Position numbers and translations under genes: made by a program. This document shows positions 15,226 through 23,881 of a stretch of DNA of 64,000 bases, piece after piece. Below the pieces are notes generated by a model, which had not been told where the DNA came from, made no database searches, and was given only the letters and a program-made list of their open reading frames with translations. Origin of the DNA: Thermophilibacter provencensis (GTDB lineage: Bacteria > Actinomycetota > Coriobacteriia > Coriobacteriales > Atopobiaceae); NCBI RefSeq assembly GCF_030372065.1, contig NZ_JAUDEA010000001.1, positions 248,001 to 312,000 on the forward strand, read 5' to 3'. The first letter of the stretch is position 1. Each line of letters begins with the position of its first letter.

Positions 15226-16198
15226 TCCATGCGCGTGGGGACAGGCCCGTGAAGTCGGAAAAGGCGTGACAGAAGGCCGAGGGGCTTGGATAGCCGAGAA
15301 GGACGGCAATCTCGGAGACGGTACAACCCCCGTCCTCGAGGAGACGGCACGCGCGCTCCATCCTCAGCCGGCGCGCATATGCGCCCACGCTCTGCCCCGT
15401 CTCGCGCCTGAACGCGTCGCAGAGCCGTGACCGGCTCACGTAGAGCCTGCGTGCGAGCGCGTCGACGGAAGGTGGCGCTCCGCCCTCCTCGACGGCAGCC
15501 GACAGGAGTCTCCTCGCATGGCTCACCAGCGCGCCCTCATCTTGTTCGGCACCTCTCCCGTCCTCCGCCAGAGACGCCATGAGGGAGGTGACGGTCGAGA
15601 GAAGCCCGAGCGAGCCGCCGGGGCCGAGCGGCGGGCTCGCGGGTATGTTGCCGAGCGCATAACGAATCGCCCCCTTGGCCTCGGGACCCCAGGAGCCGTC
15701 AAACGCCGAGAAGAGCCCGCTGAACTCCCCCGGATAGCTACGGTCCAGCTCGTCGAAGAAGTCGGGCAGACAGATGACTGAGCGAGAGCGGTAGACGTGG
15801 CCGGCGAGCAGGCGACTTGAGAGCGAGCGGGGGCCGCGCTCGACGAACGTGGCCACTTCGTCATGCGGACGGCGCGCGCCGCCCCCAGCGCCGACGAACC
15901 TGATCGGAAGTCCGCAGTCCCGCGAGCACGAAACCGCATCGTCCCCCATCGTGCAGGCGCAGGCATACGGCCCGAGCGACCCCTCGAAGAGCGGCATGTC
16001 CTCAAGCGAAGTGACGTCGTGACAGAGCACGAGGCAGTACGGCATAGGCGCACAAAGCCACATCGAGCCTGTCGCCACGGAGCCGCGCGTCTCGCCCACC
16101 CAGATGCCGCCCCGACGCTCGAGGCGCACGCCAAGCTGCTCGACCTGCGGCTCGAAGAGCGCAACGAGCTCGCGGGGAATGTCTCCCATGCCCGTCAT
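15197..16198 (-). CDS. AraC-family transcriptional regulator
   Basis: Regulator of 333 aa. The C-terminal two helix-turn-helix AraC domain is clear at about residues 235-325 (VDALARRLYVSRSRLCDAFRRETGQSVGAYARRLRMERACRLL...EIAVLLGYPSPSAFCHAFSDFTG). The N-terminal 220 residues contain several Cys and look like the sensor half of YbtA-like regulators. It is divergent from two ABC genes of siderophore type, with a shared operator-like site between them, so it probably controls them in response to iron or a siderophore. The final eight residues come from a palindrome. Confidence 0.88.
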   Translation of the reverse strand: MTGMGDIPRELVALFEPQVEQLGVRLERRGGIWVGETRGSVATGSMWLCAPMPYCLVLCHDVTSLEDMPLFEGSLGPYACACTMGDDAVSCSRDCGLPIRFVGAGGGARRPHDEVATFVERGPRSLSSRLLAGHVYRSRSVICLPDFFDELDRSYPGEFSGLFSAFDGSWGPEAKGAIRYALGNIPASPPLGPGGSLGLLSTVTSLMASLAEDGRGAEQDEGALVSHARRLLSAAVEEGGAPPSVDALARRLYVSRSRLCDAFRRETGQSVGAYARRLRMERACRLLEDGGCTVSEIAVLLGYPSPSAFCHAFSDFTGLSPRAWMIQKGTDPF

Positions 16199-16240
16199 CT
16201 TGAGGGTTCGTCCATCTCCCTTGAGGAATCGTCCAAGGTT

Positions 16241-16257
16241 AGTTAACCGTAGCTAAC
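16241..16257 (-). promoter_or_regulatory. Operator-like site between araC-type gene and ABC genes
   Basis: On the minus strand it reads GTTAGCTACGGTTAACT. It matches 15 of 17 bases at 19934-19950 and is related to 29597-29615. It lies in the divergent control region and is a candidate binding site of the AraC regulator. Confidence 0.55.
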
Positions 16258-16323
16258 AAGTAACGAATCCCATGATACGGTGCGGCGGAATGCCAATCAA
16301 GACACGAGGGCAAGGAGGCTTCG

Positions 16324-18159
16324 ATGTCTGACTCTCAAGCAACCAAGGCGAGCGACGCCCGCGGCAAGGGCGCCGTGAGCCGTCTGCTCGCCTTTGCCGG
16401 TCCGCGCAAGACGCTCACGTACCTGGGCTGCGCGCTCTCGGCCGTCTCTATGCTCGTAAGCTTTGGCCCGTACGTCTGCATCTGGCTCGTGGCGCGCGAC
16501 CTCATCGCCGTGGCCCCCGACTGGGGTGCGGCAACCGGAATCGCCGCGTACGGCTGGTGGGCGTTCGGCCTTGCGGCCGCGAGCATCCTCATCTACTTCG
16601 CCGGCCTCATGTGCACGCACCTCGCGGCCTTCCGCTGTGCGTCCATCATGCGCAAGCGCACCACGGACCACCTCATGCACGCGAGCCTCGGCTATTTCGA
16701 CACGCACGCGAGCGGCGCGCTTCGCCGCGTCGTGGACGGCTGCGCCGCCGAGACCGAGGGGCTTCTCGCCCATAAGCTCCCTGACACCGCAGGCAGCATT
16801 GCCATGATCGTCGGCATGCTCGTGCTGTTCTTCGTCTTTGACTGGCGACTCGGCCTCGCGTGCCTTGTCGCGGTGATCATCTCGCTCGGCTGCATGTTCT
16901 ACATGATGGGCGGGCGCGGCATGGACTTCATGACGCGCTACATGGAGTCGCTCGTCAAGATGAACAAGACCGGCACCGAGTACGTGCGCGGCATCCCTGT
17001 GGTCAAGGTGTTCCAGCAGACGGTCTACAGCTTCCGCGCGTTCCATGACGCCATCGAGGAGTTCACACGGCTCGCGCAGGACTACGCCGTCAAGTGGTGC
17101 CAGACGCCGCAGTCGCTCTCGCTCACCATCATCAACGGAGTCGCGATCTTCCTCGTGCCGGCAGCGATCCTCGTCGCGCCCGGAGAGGGGGACTTCGCGC
17201 GCTTCCTCGCCAACTTCGCGTTCTACGCGATCTTCTCGGCCGTGATCCCCACCGCCATGACGCGCGTGATGTTCATGTCCGAGGCGTTCCAGTCCGCTGC
17301 GGACGCGGTCTCGCGCGTCGAGGAGGTGCTCGCCGCCCCCGTGATCTCCGCTCCCGCCACGCCGCGCGCGCCCGCGGGCAACGCCATCCGCTTCGAGGAC
17401 GTGACCTTTACCTACGAGGGCGCGGACGCGCCGGCGCTCGACCACGTGAGCTTTGAGGTGCCAGCCGGTGCGACGGTGGCGCTCGTTGGCCCCTCCGGCG
17501 GAGGCAAGACCACGGCGGCGAGCCTCGTGCCGCGCTTCTGGGACGTGGACGCCGGACGCGTGACGCTCGGCGGCGTGGACGTGCGCGCGATGGACCCGCA
17601 CGACCTCATGGACCGCGTTGCCTTTGTCTTCCAGGCCAATCGGCCCTTCCGCCAGACGATCCTGGAGAATGTGCGCGCCGCGCGCCCCGAGGCCACCCGC
17701 GAGGAGGCGCTCGCCGCGCTCGAGGCCGCGCAGTGCGCGGACATCCTGGAGAAGCTCCCCCAGGGTGCCGACACGCTCGTGGGTACGGGCGGGACCCACC
17801 TCTCCGGCGGCGAGGTGCAGCGCCTCATGATCGCCCGCGCCATCTTGAAGGATGCCCCGGTGGTGGTGCTCGACGAGGCGACGGCCTTTGCCGACCCCGA
17901 GAACGAGGTCAAGATCCAGGCGGCCTTCAAGCGCCTCGCCCGCGGGCGCGACGGAGAGCCGCGCACCGTCCTCATGATCGCGCACCGCCTCTCCACGGTG
18001 AGAAACGCCGACAAGATCGTGGTGCTTGACTCTGGTCGCGTAGTCGAGCAGGGCACGCACGACGAGCTGCTGGCAGCGGGCGGCCTCTACGCCCGCATGT
18101 GGGCCGACTACGAGAAGTCCGTGAGCTGGCGCATCACGAGCGCCCAGGAGGTGGAGTAG
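16324..18159 (+). CDS. ABC transporter, fused permease/ATPase, siderophore-type (first of pair)
   Basis: Half-transporter of 611 aa with an exporter fold: six membrane segments in residues 20-310, then an ATP-binding domain with Walker A GPSGGGKT near 390, signature LSGGE near 497 and Walker B VVVLDEATAFADPENE near 517. AHKLPDTAG and YVRGIPVVKVFQQTVYSF are typical of the paired family related to IrtA/YbtP, several of which import iron-siderophores despite the exporter fold. Shine-Dalgarno AAGGAGG precedes the start. Its stop abuts the ATG of the partner gene, so the two probably form a heterodimer. Confidence 0.9.
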   Translation: MSDSQATKASDARGKGAVSRLLAFAGPRKTLTYLGCALSAVSMLVSFGPYVCIWLVARDLIAVAPDWGAATGIAAYGWWAFGLAAASILIYFAGLMCTHLAAFRCASIMRKRTTDHLMHASLGYFDTHASGALRRVVDGCAAETEGLLAHKLPDTAGSIAMIVGMLVLFFVFDWRLGLACLVAVIISLGCMFYMMGGRGMDFMTRYMESLVKMNKTGTEYVRGIPVVKVFQQTVYSFRAFHDAIEEFTRLAQDYAVKWCQTPQSLSLTIINGVAIFLVPAAILVAPGEGDFARFLANFAFYAIFSAVIPTAMTRVMFMSEAFQSAADAVSRVEEVLAAPVISAPATPRAPAGNAIRFEDVTFTYEGADAPALDHVSFEVPAGATVALVGPSGGGKTTAASLVPRFWDVDAGRVTLGGVDVRAMDPHDLMDRVAFVFQANRPFRQTILENVRAARPEATREEALAALEAAQCADILEKLPQGADTLVGTGGTHLSGGEVQRLMIARAILKDAPVVVLDEATAFADPENEVKIQAAFKRLARGRDGEPRTVLMIAHRLSTVRNADKIVVLDSGRVVEQGTHDELLAAGGLYARMWADYEKSVSWRITSAQEVE

Positions 18160-19893
18160 ATGAGCATTCAGGAGAAGTACGCCCTCACCGACGAGGGCAT
18201 GCGCAACGTCAAGCTCGGCGCCGTGTGGACGGCCGCCTCGAACCTTGTGGTCTTTGGCGGCGTGGGCGCTCTCTACCTGGTCATGAGCGAGCTCGTGGCG
18301 CATCTCACCGAGGGCGCGCCGCTGCCGAACCTCCTCCCGTACGCAGCGGGCCTCGCCGCCTTTGCCGTCGCGCTCTTCGTGGCGGAGTACTGGGCCTACT
18401 ACTACCAGTACGGCGTCATCTACAAGGAGAGCGGCAGGCAGCGCATTGGCCTCGCCGAGCGCCTGCGCAAGCTGCCCCTGGGCTTCTTCGGCCGCCGCGA
18501 CCTCGCCGACCTCACCGAGACCCTCATGACCGACGTCAAGACCACCGAGCACGCCTACAGCCATGTGCTGCCCGAGCTCTACGGCGCCTACATCACGCTC
18601 GCCGTGGCGACAATCTGCCTGTTCTCCTTTGACTGGCGACTCGCGCTCGCGTCGCTCTGGAGCTGCCCGGTGGGACTTGCCATCCTCTTCGGCGCGCGGC
18701 GCGCCCTCCAGCCCATGATGGAGGCCACGCGCATGCGCGGCCTTGCTACCTCGGAGGACATCCAGGAGGCGCTCGAGTGCGTGCGCGAGGTGCGCGCGAC
18801 AAACCAAGAGGAACGCTATCTCGAGCACATCCACGATGACGTCGACGCCGCGGAGCGCCAGGCCGCCCGCTCGGAGATCGCCTGCGGCATCGCCGTCAAC
18901 AGCGCCCAGATCGTGCTGCGCCTGGGCCTTGCCACCACGGTGCTCGTGGGCGCGGCGCTCATCTTGGAGGGATCGTGCACGTTCATGACGCTCTTCGCCT
19001 TCCTTGTGGTGGTGAGCCGCATCTACGCGCCCTTCGACCAGTGCCTCATGCTCATCGCCGAGCTCTTCTCGGCCAAGACCGCCGCGGCACGCATGAAGAG
19101 CTTCTACGAGGAGCCCCTCGCGCAGGGAGGCGAGAAGTACGAGCCGGCAGGCCACGACGTTGCCTTCGAGGACGTGTCCTTCTCCTACGATCGTGGCGAG
19201 AAGGTCCTGGACGGCGTGACGTTCACGGCGCGCGAGGGTGAGGTCACGGCGCTCGTGGGGCCGTCCGGCTCCGGTAAGTCCACCTGCGCCCGTCTGGCTG
19301 CGCGCCTCTGGGACGCCGACGCGGGACGCGTCACCGTGGGTGGGGTGGACGTGGCGACCGTGGACCCCGAGGTCCTTCTCGCCGACTTCTCCGTCGTATT
19401 CCAGGACGTGCTGCTCTTCGACGACACGGTGATGGGCAACATCCGCCTAGGCAGGCGCGGCGCCACCGACGAGGAGGTGCTCGCCGCGGCGCGCGCGGCC
19501 AACTGCGACGAGTTTGTGAGCCGCCTGCCTGAGGGCTACGACACGATGATCGGCGAGAACGGCGCGCGCCTCTCCGGCGGCGAGCGCCAGCGCATCTCCA
19601 TCGCCCGCGCCCTGCTCAAGGACGCGCCAGTCGTACTCCTGGACGAGGCAACGGCGAGCCTGGACGTGGAGAACGAGACGCAGGTCCAGGAGGCGCTCTC
19701 GCGCCTGCTCGCCGGCAAGACCGTCATCGTGATCGCCCACCGCATGCGCACCGTCATGAGCGCGGACAAGATCGTGGTGCTCGAGGACGGCCGCGTGGCC
19801 GAGCAGGGCTCTCCGGAAGAGCTGCTCGCCGCGGGCGGCCTCTTCGCCCGCATGGTCCGCCTGCAGACCCAGAGCGCAGACTGGACTATGTGA
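18160..19893 (+). CDS. ABC transporter, fused permease/ATPase, siderophore-type (second of pair)
   Basis: Partner half-transporter of 577 aa. Six membrane segments lie in residues 20-310. Walker A GPSGSGKST is near 367, LSGGE near 473 and VVLLDEATASLDVENE near 492. The loop GFFGRRDLADLTETLMTDVKTTEHAYSHVLPELYG is typical of the IrtB/YbtQ side. It begins directly after the stop of the first gene (TAGATG). Its TGA stop is the first triplet of a degenerate palindrome (19891-19923). Confidence 0.9.
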   Translation: MSIQEKYALTDEGMRNVKLGAVWTAASNLVVFGGVGALYLVMSELVAHLTEGAPLPNLLPYAAGLAAFAVALFVAEYWAYYYQYGVIYKESGRQRIGLAERLRKLPLGFFGRRDLADLTETLMTDVKTTEHAYSHVLPELYGAYITLAVATICLFSFDWRLALASLWSCPVGLAILFGARRALQPMMEATRMRGLATSEDIQEALECVREVRATNQEERYLEHIHDDVDAAERQAARSEIACGIAVNSAQIVLRLGLATTVLVGAALILEGSCTFMTLFAFLVVVSRIYAPFDQCLMLIAELFSAKTAAARMKSFYEEPLAQGGEKYEPAGHDVAFEDVSFSYDRGEKVLDGVTFTAREGEVTALVGPSGSGKSTCARLAARLWDADAGRVTVGGVDVATVDPEVLLADFSVVFQDVLLFDDTVMGNIRLGRRGATDEEVLAAARAANCDEFVSRLPEGYDTMIGENGARLSGGERQRISIARALLKDAPVVLLDEATASLDVENETQVQEALSRLLAGKTVIVIAHRMRTVMSADKIVVLEDGRVAEQGSPEELLAAGGLFARMVRLQTQSADWTM

Positions 19894-19923
19894 TCCAAAA
19901 AGGCGCTGTCCCGTTTTGGATCA
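19891..19923. repeat. 33-bp palindrome overlapping the ABC stop codon
   Basis: Outer arms TGATCCAAAA and TTTTGGATCA surround a degenerate centre. It lies between the ABC pair and the DUF3793 gene, and its TGA is the ABC stop. Confidence 0.78.
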
Positions 19924-19933
19924 TAGACAACAT

Positions 19934-19980
19934 GTTAGCTATGGTTTACTCTATGCTCAACAGAGTTAGGTTAAGCTAAC
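19934..19980 (+). promoter_or_regulatory. Operator-like region upstream of DUF3793/flavodoxin
   Basis: It contains GTTAGCTATGGTTTACT (19934-19950), which matches the site in front of the AraC gene, and the near-palindrome GTTAGGTTAAGCTAAC (19965-19980) immediately before the Shine-Dalgarno. It suggests common control with the ABC pair. Confidence 0.5.
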
Positions 19981-19992
19981 TATTGGAGGCGT

Positions 19993-20661
19993 ATGGGCCA
20001 GGGGATGGACATCTGCCTTGCCGTTGACGCCGGCAGCGCCTCGCCTCAGGAGCATCTTGAGGCGAGGTTCGTGCGCTGCCTCGTCTGCCAGGCAGGCATC
20101 GTGCTCGCAGGACGCAAGCCGGCCGCAGTCTTTGGCTTCCGGATGCCGCCCGACGATGCCGCTCACCCTACGTCCATACGCCGCCTCCGCGTAAAGACCC
20201 TCATAGGGACCTACGCGTGGCACCTTCGGCGCTTCGGCGTGCGCGTTTCCCTGCTGGGGTGGCGAGAAGGGCGAGCAATGCTGCTCGTCTGGCGTCCGCG
20301 CCACATCCGACGTCTTCTCTCCGACGCGGGGGCGCACGAGTTTCTCGCCAAGAACCACCTCCCCTCTCGAAGCGGGGCGCTCATGGGAGAGCTCAGGCGT
20401 CGCCTGCGCGCCTACTACAACGACAGGACCCCCTTTCCCCATGAGATCGGCTTTGTCCTCGGCTACCCCATCGAGGACGTCGACGGCTTCATGTCGGACA
20501 GGGGCCAGGGAGCACGGGCGTGCGGGCGCTGGAAGGTCTACGGGAACGTGGGCGAGGCGCTGCGGCGCTTCAAGGAGCTCGAGCGCGAGGAGCTCAGGAT
20601 CAAGAGGCTCTACTCCGAGGGAACGCCCCTACGGGGGCTTCTTCGGATGGCAACGGCATAA
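19993..20661 (+). CDS. DUF3793 family protein
   Basis: Product of 222 aa matching the DUF3793 pattern: LARCLV-like start (FVRCLVCQAGIVLAGRKPA), a basic middle, HEIGFVLGYPIEDVDGFM near 150-170, then GRWKVYGNVGEALRRFKELE. The biochemical role is unknown. In clostridia and Coriobacteriia the family travels with flavodoxin and iron-uptake genes, as here. Shine-Dalgarno GGAGG precedes ATG 19993. The flavodoxin gene follows after 36 nt. Confidence 0.85.
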   Translation: MGQGMDICLAVDAGSASPQEHLEARFVRCLVCQAGIVLAGRKPAAVFGFRMPPDDAAHPTSIRRLRVKTLIGTYAWHLRRFGVRVSLLGWREGRAMLLVWRPRHIRRLLSDAGAHEFLAKNHLPSRSGALMGELRRRLRAYYNDRTPFPHEIGFVLGYPIEDVDGFMSDRGQGARACGRWKVYGNVGEALRRFKELEREELRIKRLYSEGTPLRGLLRMATA

Positions 20662-20697
20662 AGGGGCGGCAGGGTCCGCACGAAGAAGGGAGAACCC

Positions 20698-21126
20698 ATG
20701 AGCAAGAGCGTCGCGATCGTGTACTGGACGGGGACGGGCAACACCGAGGAGATGGCCCACGCGCTCGAGTCGGGCGTCGTCGCGGCGGGGGCCGAGGCCC
20801 GCGTCGTGCCCGTCGCGGACTTCTCGGCAGAGGATGTGTCCATCTATGACGCGCTTGCCTTTGGCTGCCCCGCCATGGGCGCCGAGGAGCTGGAGTCTGA
20901 CGAGTTCGAGCCCGTCTGGGAGGCATGCCGCGACGCGCTGGGCGACAAGCCCGTGGCGCTGTTCGGCAGCTACGGCTGGGGCACCGGCGAGTGGATGGAA
21001 ACCTGGCAGGCAGACGCGGAAGGGACTGGCGTGAACGTAGTCAGCACCGTGATCGCCAACGAGGCCCCCGACGACGATGCCGTCGCCGAGCTCGAGGCGG
21101 CCGCAAGGAGCCTCGTCGAGGCGTAA
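20698..21126 (+). CDS. Flavodoxin
   Basis: FMN electron carrier of 142 aa. The phosphate-binding loop WTGTGNTEEMA lies at residues 10-20, and the flavin loops FGCPAMGAEELE (near 60) and FGSYGWGTGEWM (near 90) are intact. Flavodoxins replace ferredoxin when iron is short, which fits the neighbouring siderophore-type transporters and AraC regulator. Shine-Dalgarno AAGGGAG precedes ATG 20698. It is co-oriented with DUF3793. Confidence 0.94.
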   Translation: MSKSVAIVYWTGTGNTEEMAHALESGVVAAGAEARVVPVADFSAEDVSIYDALAFGCPAMGAEELESDEFEPVWEACRDALGDKPVALFGSYGWGTGEWMETWQADAEGTGVNVVSTVIANEAPDDDAVAELEAAARSLVEA

Positions 21127-21198
21127 TGGCTCAAGCCGAGGCCCCGGAGCCGAGCGGACTCCGGGGTCATCTGACGCCCGCGATGGATGGGAGGCGCC

Positions 21199-21831
21199 AT
21201 GCCGTTGACGCCCGTACTTCTCGCCCTGGGACTCCTGGGCTCGATTCTCATGTTTGCCGGGGACATGCTACTCTACTTCACGCCCGGCGCCTACGACATG
21301 GACGGCACGCTCAGGCCGTATATGCGCATCATGCGCGACGTGCCCGCCGGTCGCGTGCGGCTTGGAGGTGCGCTCGGGCCGGTCTCCGCGTTCTTCTATG
21401 TGCTCGGATTTGCGGGGCTTACGCTCACGGCGCGCGGCGAGATGGACTGGCTCGTCTGGCTGGCCGCGGCGCTGCTCGCCCTTGCCCTCATCTGCGGCGG
21501 CGCCTATCACGCCCAGTACGTCTATCTCTCCGTCATCGCCAAGGCAGGGCAAGAAGAACTGTACGACGAGGTCGCGGACAACATCATGTTTGTCATGCGG
21601 TTTGCCACCGTACCCATGTACCTGGGCTTTGTTGTGCTCGGCGTTGCCATAGTGCTGGGGCAGACGGTCTTTCCCGCGTGGTTTGTCGTCCTCACGCCGC
21701 TGGTCACGAGCTTTCTCGGCCTTGCGTGGATGCGCGTGCCGCAGCCGGCGCGCTGCGTCCTCTTTGGCGGGTGGAGCAACCTCGTCTTCACGATCATGTT
21801 CGCCGCGATGCTCGCGTTCGTGGTCGTCTGA
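21199..21831 (+). CDS. Integral membrane protein (DUF6796-like)
   Basis: Hydrophobic protein of 210 aa with six or more membrane segments. The N-terminal segment has GDMLLYFTPGAYDMDGTLRPYMRIMRDVPAGRVRLGGALGPV, a pattern I associate with the DUF6796 family of unknown function. ATG 21199 follows GGGAGGC; the ATG at 21187 lacks spacing for one. It lies 72 nt after flavodoxin and may be in the same transcript. Confidence 0.75.
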   Translation: MPLTPVLLALGLLGSILMFAGDMLLYFTPGAYDMDGTLRPYMRIMRDVPAGRVRLGGALGPVSAFFYVLGFAGLTLTARGEMDWLVWLAAALLALALICGGAYHAQYVYLSVIAKAGQEELYDEVADNIMFVMRFATVPMYLGFVVLGVAIVLGQTVFPAWFVVLTPLVTSFLGLAWMRVPQPARCVLFGGWSNLVFTIMFAAMLAFVVV

Positions 21832-21856
21832 TGACAAGTGGACGACGTCATCCATG

Positions 21857-23026
21857 CTACGAAAGCAGCCGCTCCATCTCCGTCCACGAAACGAGCTCCC
21901 CCATCCGCGTGGAGAGACACTCCGCACCACCATATACCACGGCCTGCCGCTTGGCATCGAGCTCCAGGCGCTCGCCGGCAATGCGGTTGAGCGTCTCGAA
22001 GTAGCGGCTGCGATATGTCGCGGAGGACTTGCACTCCACCGCTCGAGCGACATCTCTCCCCCGCTCAATGAGAAGGTCTATCTCCTGCTTGTGGTCGTCT
22101 CGCCAGAACGAGAGGCGCGGCGTCCTTTTGCGCGCATACAGGCGCTTCGATACTTCGGCAACGACCGCGCACTCGAAGAGCCGACCCGTTGCCTCATCCT
22201 CATACAGGTCGTCGGCGGATTCGAGCCCTATGAGATGCGCTGCCAGCCCAGTATCATGGAAATAGAGCTTAGGTGACTTCACGAGTCGCTTCGTGCGGTT
22301 TGAATAATACGGGCGCAGCAGAAACACGATGTGGCTCGCCTGGAGAATGGAGAGCCATTCGCGGGCCGTGGTGGGTGAGATGCCGCAGTCGGCAGCCAGC
22401 GAACTCACGTTAAGCAGCTCCCCGCACCGCAGCGCGCAGAGCTGCAGGAAGCTTTGGAAGCCGGCAAGGTTTCTCACGCCCAGCTCGGCACGGACATCGC
22501 GCTCGAGATACGTCTGCACGTAATCGGGAAAGAAGTCTCGCGGGTCGCGGACGGCATCGTACAGGCGCGGGTACCCGCCCCTGAACAACCACTCTTGTAG
22601 TGTCGACGGCAATTTGCCCGATGCGGCAAGCTCGAACTGAGAAAGCGGGAGGAGGGTGAACAGCGCGACCCTGCCCGCAAGCGACTGGCTGACAGATTTC
22701 ATGAGCAGGAAGTTCTGAGAGCCCGTGATGACAAACTGCCCGAGCTGTTCCGACTCGTCGACGACTCCCTGCAGATACGAGAAGAGCTCCGGAACACGCT
22801 GCGCCTCGTCAAAGATGACGTGCGACCCATGACGTCTGAGAAAGGTCACCGGATCATCCTCGAACGAACTCCGGACATCAGGATTCTCGAAGGATAGGTA
22901 CTCATAATCGGGGAAGGAGCTCTTGGCAAGGGTGCTCTTACCGCTCTGCCTGGGACCGGTAATCGACACGATGGGATACTGCTCGGCGAGCTCGAGCAGC
23001 TTTGCCGTCATCTCACGCTCGATCAT
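21857..23026 (-). CDS. AAA ATPase with DUF4143 C-terminal domain (second copy)
   Basis: ATPase of 389 aa. Walker A GPRQSGKST is at residues 24-32, Walker B HVIFDEAQRVPE near 70 and sensor FVITGSQNFLLM near 100. The DUF4143 region includes DTGLAAHLIGL and the PD-(D/E)XK-like KQEIDLLIERGRDVARAVECKSS near 320-340. It resembles the widely distributed, often mobile ATPases of unknown role. It shares little sequence with the copy at 3801-5123. It is monocistronic. Confidence 0.88.
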   Translation of the reverse strand: MIEREMTAKLLELAEQYPIVSITGPRQSGKSTLAKSSFPDYEYLSFENPDVRSSFEDDPVTFLRRHGSHVIFDEAQRVPELFSYLQGVVDESEQLGQFVITGSQNFLLMKSVSQSLAGRVALFTLLPLSQFELAASGKLPSTLQEWLFRGGYPRLYDAVRDPRDFFPDYVQTYLERDVRAELGVRNLAGFQSFLQLCALRCGELLNVSSLAADCGISPTTAREWLSILQASHIVFLLRPYYSNRTKRLVKSPKLYFHDTGLAAHLIGLESADDLYEDEATGRLFECAVVAEVSKRLYARKRTPRLSFWRDDHKQEIDLLIERGRDVARAVECKSSATYRSRYFETLNRIAGERLELDAKRQAVVYGGAECLSTRMGELVSWTEMERLLS

Positions 23027-23029
23027 GTT

Positions 23030-23320
23030 GACCGCTTTCCTGGGGCGTTTACTTTATACTGGTCGATTATCGCATATTCTACTAGTCAATCACCGCAAGT
23101 TCCAGTAGCCCATTGGCGCAATTCGATGAATCTGCCCTAGCTGCCGCAACACGAATGGTGGAGATTCAGGGCGAGAAGTCGGTGGGCGTCTATGCGCGAG
23201 CGGTCCATGGCGGCTTCCTTCTTCACGAGCAGCTACAGGACGACGCGGGTGAAGTCAGAAGCCATATGGCGCACGCGGTATAACAGCACTGTCTTGCGCT
23301 TCCCGTCCGCCCGATTGGCC
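23030..23320. other. Interval without a confident gene
   Basis: A plus-strand frame of 56 codons from TTG 23113 to TAA 23281-23283 has plausible composition (MVEIQGEKSVGVYARAVHGG in its middle) but no recognised family. It may be a gene remnant. Nothing else was identified. Confidence 0.25.
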
Positions 23321-23322
23321 CG

Positions 23323-23745
23323 CTAGTGTCCCCGACGCTTCCGCTTCGCCTTCTCCTGCCTCTGCTCGAAGCGTCGGCTCCTCTCCTCTTCTCTGCGCTC
23401 CTTGTCGCGGGCAGCCGACTCCTGCGCCAGGGCCTCGCGCCGCTCGGCGAGCGCGACCTGGGCCTTCGTCGAGGGTCCGCGATTCTTCAGCTCGCGGTCG
23501 GCCTGGCGTGCACGGCGCTTCGGGTTTCTCGCCATCGCCCGCTCCTCGCAGGCGACGGCGGGGCCGAGGGGTAGCCTCGCCCACTCCCTGAGCACGAAGT
23601 CGAGGACCTCCTCGTTCGAGGGCTCGGCGCCGAACACGACGCGGCACGAGCTCAGGGCACCGTCCTCGACGCGCTCCACGATCCCCACCCAGAACTGGCC
23701 GTCGAAGCACACGGTAAGGGTGGAGGACACGGTTGTCTTCCGCAT
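23323..23745 (-). CDS. yjdF: YjdF family protein
   Basis: Product of 140 aa. The N-terminal strand pattern TLTVCFDGQFWVGIVERVEDGALSSCRVVFGAEPSNEEVLDFVL is the YjdF (DUF2992) signature. The C-terminal half is a highly basic, Lys/Arg/Glu-rich coiled coil. The function is unproven; in Bacillus the gene is controlled by a riboswitch that senses azaaromatic compounds, suggesting a role in handling toxic flat molecules. ATG 23745 has the strong Shine-Dalgarno AAAGGAGG. A structured leader is upstream. Confidence 0.88.
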   Translation of the reverse strand: MRKTTVSSTLTVCFDGQFWVGIVERVEDGALSSCRVVFGAEPSNEEVLDFVLREWARLPLGPAVACEERAMARNPKRRARQADRELKNRGPSTKAQVALAERREALAQESAARDKERREEERSRRFEQRQEKAKRKRRGH

Positions 23746-23860
23746 GGCGAATTCCTCCTTTATGTGAGAGCCACGCGGAGAAGGGACAACCAAGGAGGAA
23801 GGTTACTGACGGGCGGCGCCCGCACCCCGACTACCCGACGGGGTCGTGTTTTCATCTCCG
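23746..23860 (-). promoter_or_regulatory. Structured leader of yjdF, putative yjdF-motif riboswitch
   Basis: On the minus strand there are two GC-rich hairpins (ACCCCG...CGGGGT and GCGGGC...GCCCGT), then CCTCCTT (23792-23798), which is complementary to the AAGGAGG ribosome site (23754-23760). This allows masking of the start. A yjdF-type aptamer is expected in front of this gene family; I inferred the identity from context, not from a covariance match. Confidence 0.55.
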
Positions 23861-23881
23861 ATGCGCCGATCATATCGCTCC

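Noticed and set aside
16297-19155. Minus-strand ORF of 952 codons across the ABC pair
   Set aside because: It is the shadow of two clear ABC genes, with no family resemblance and no start signal.
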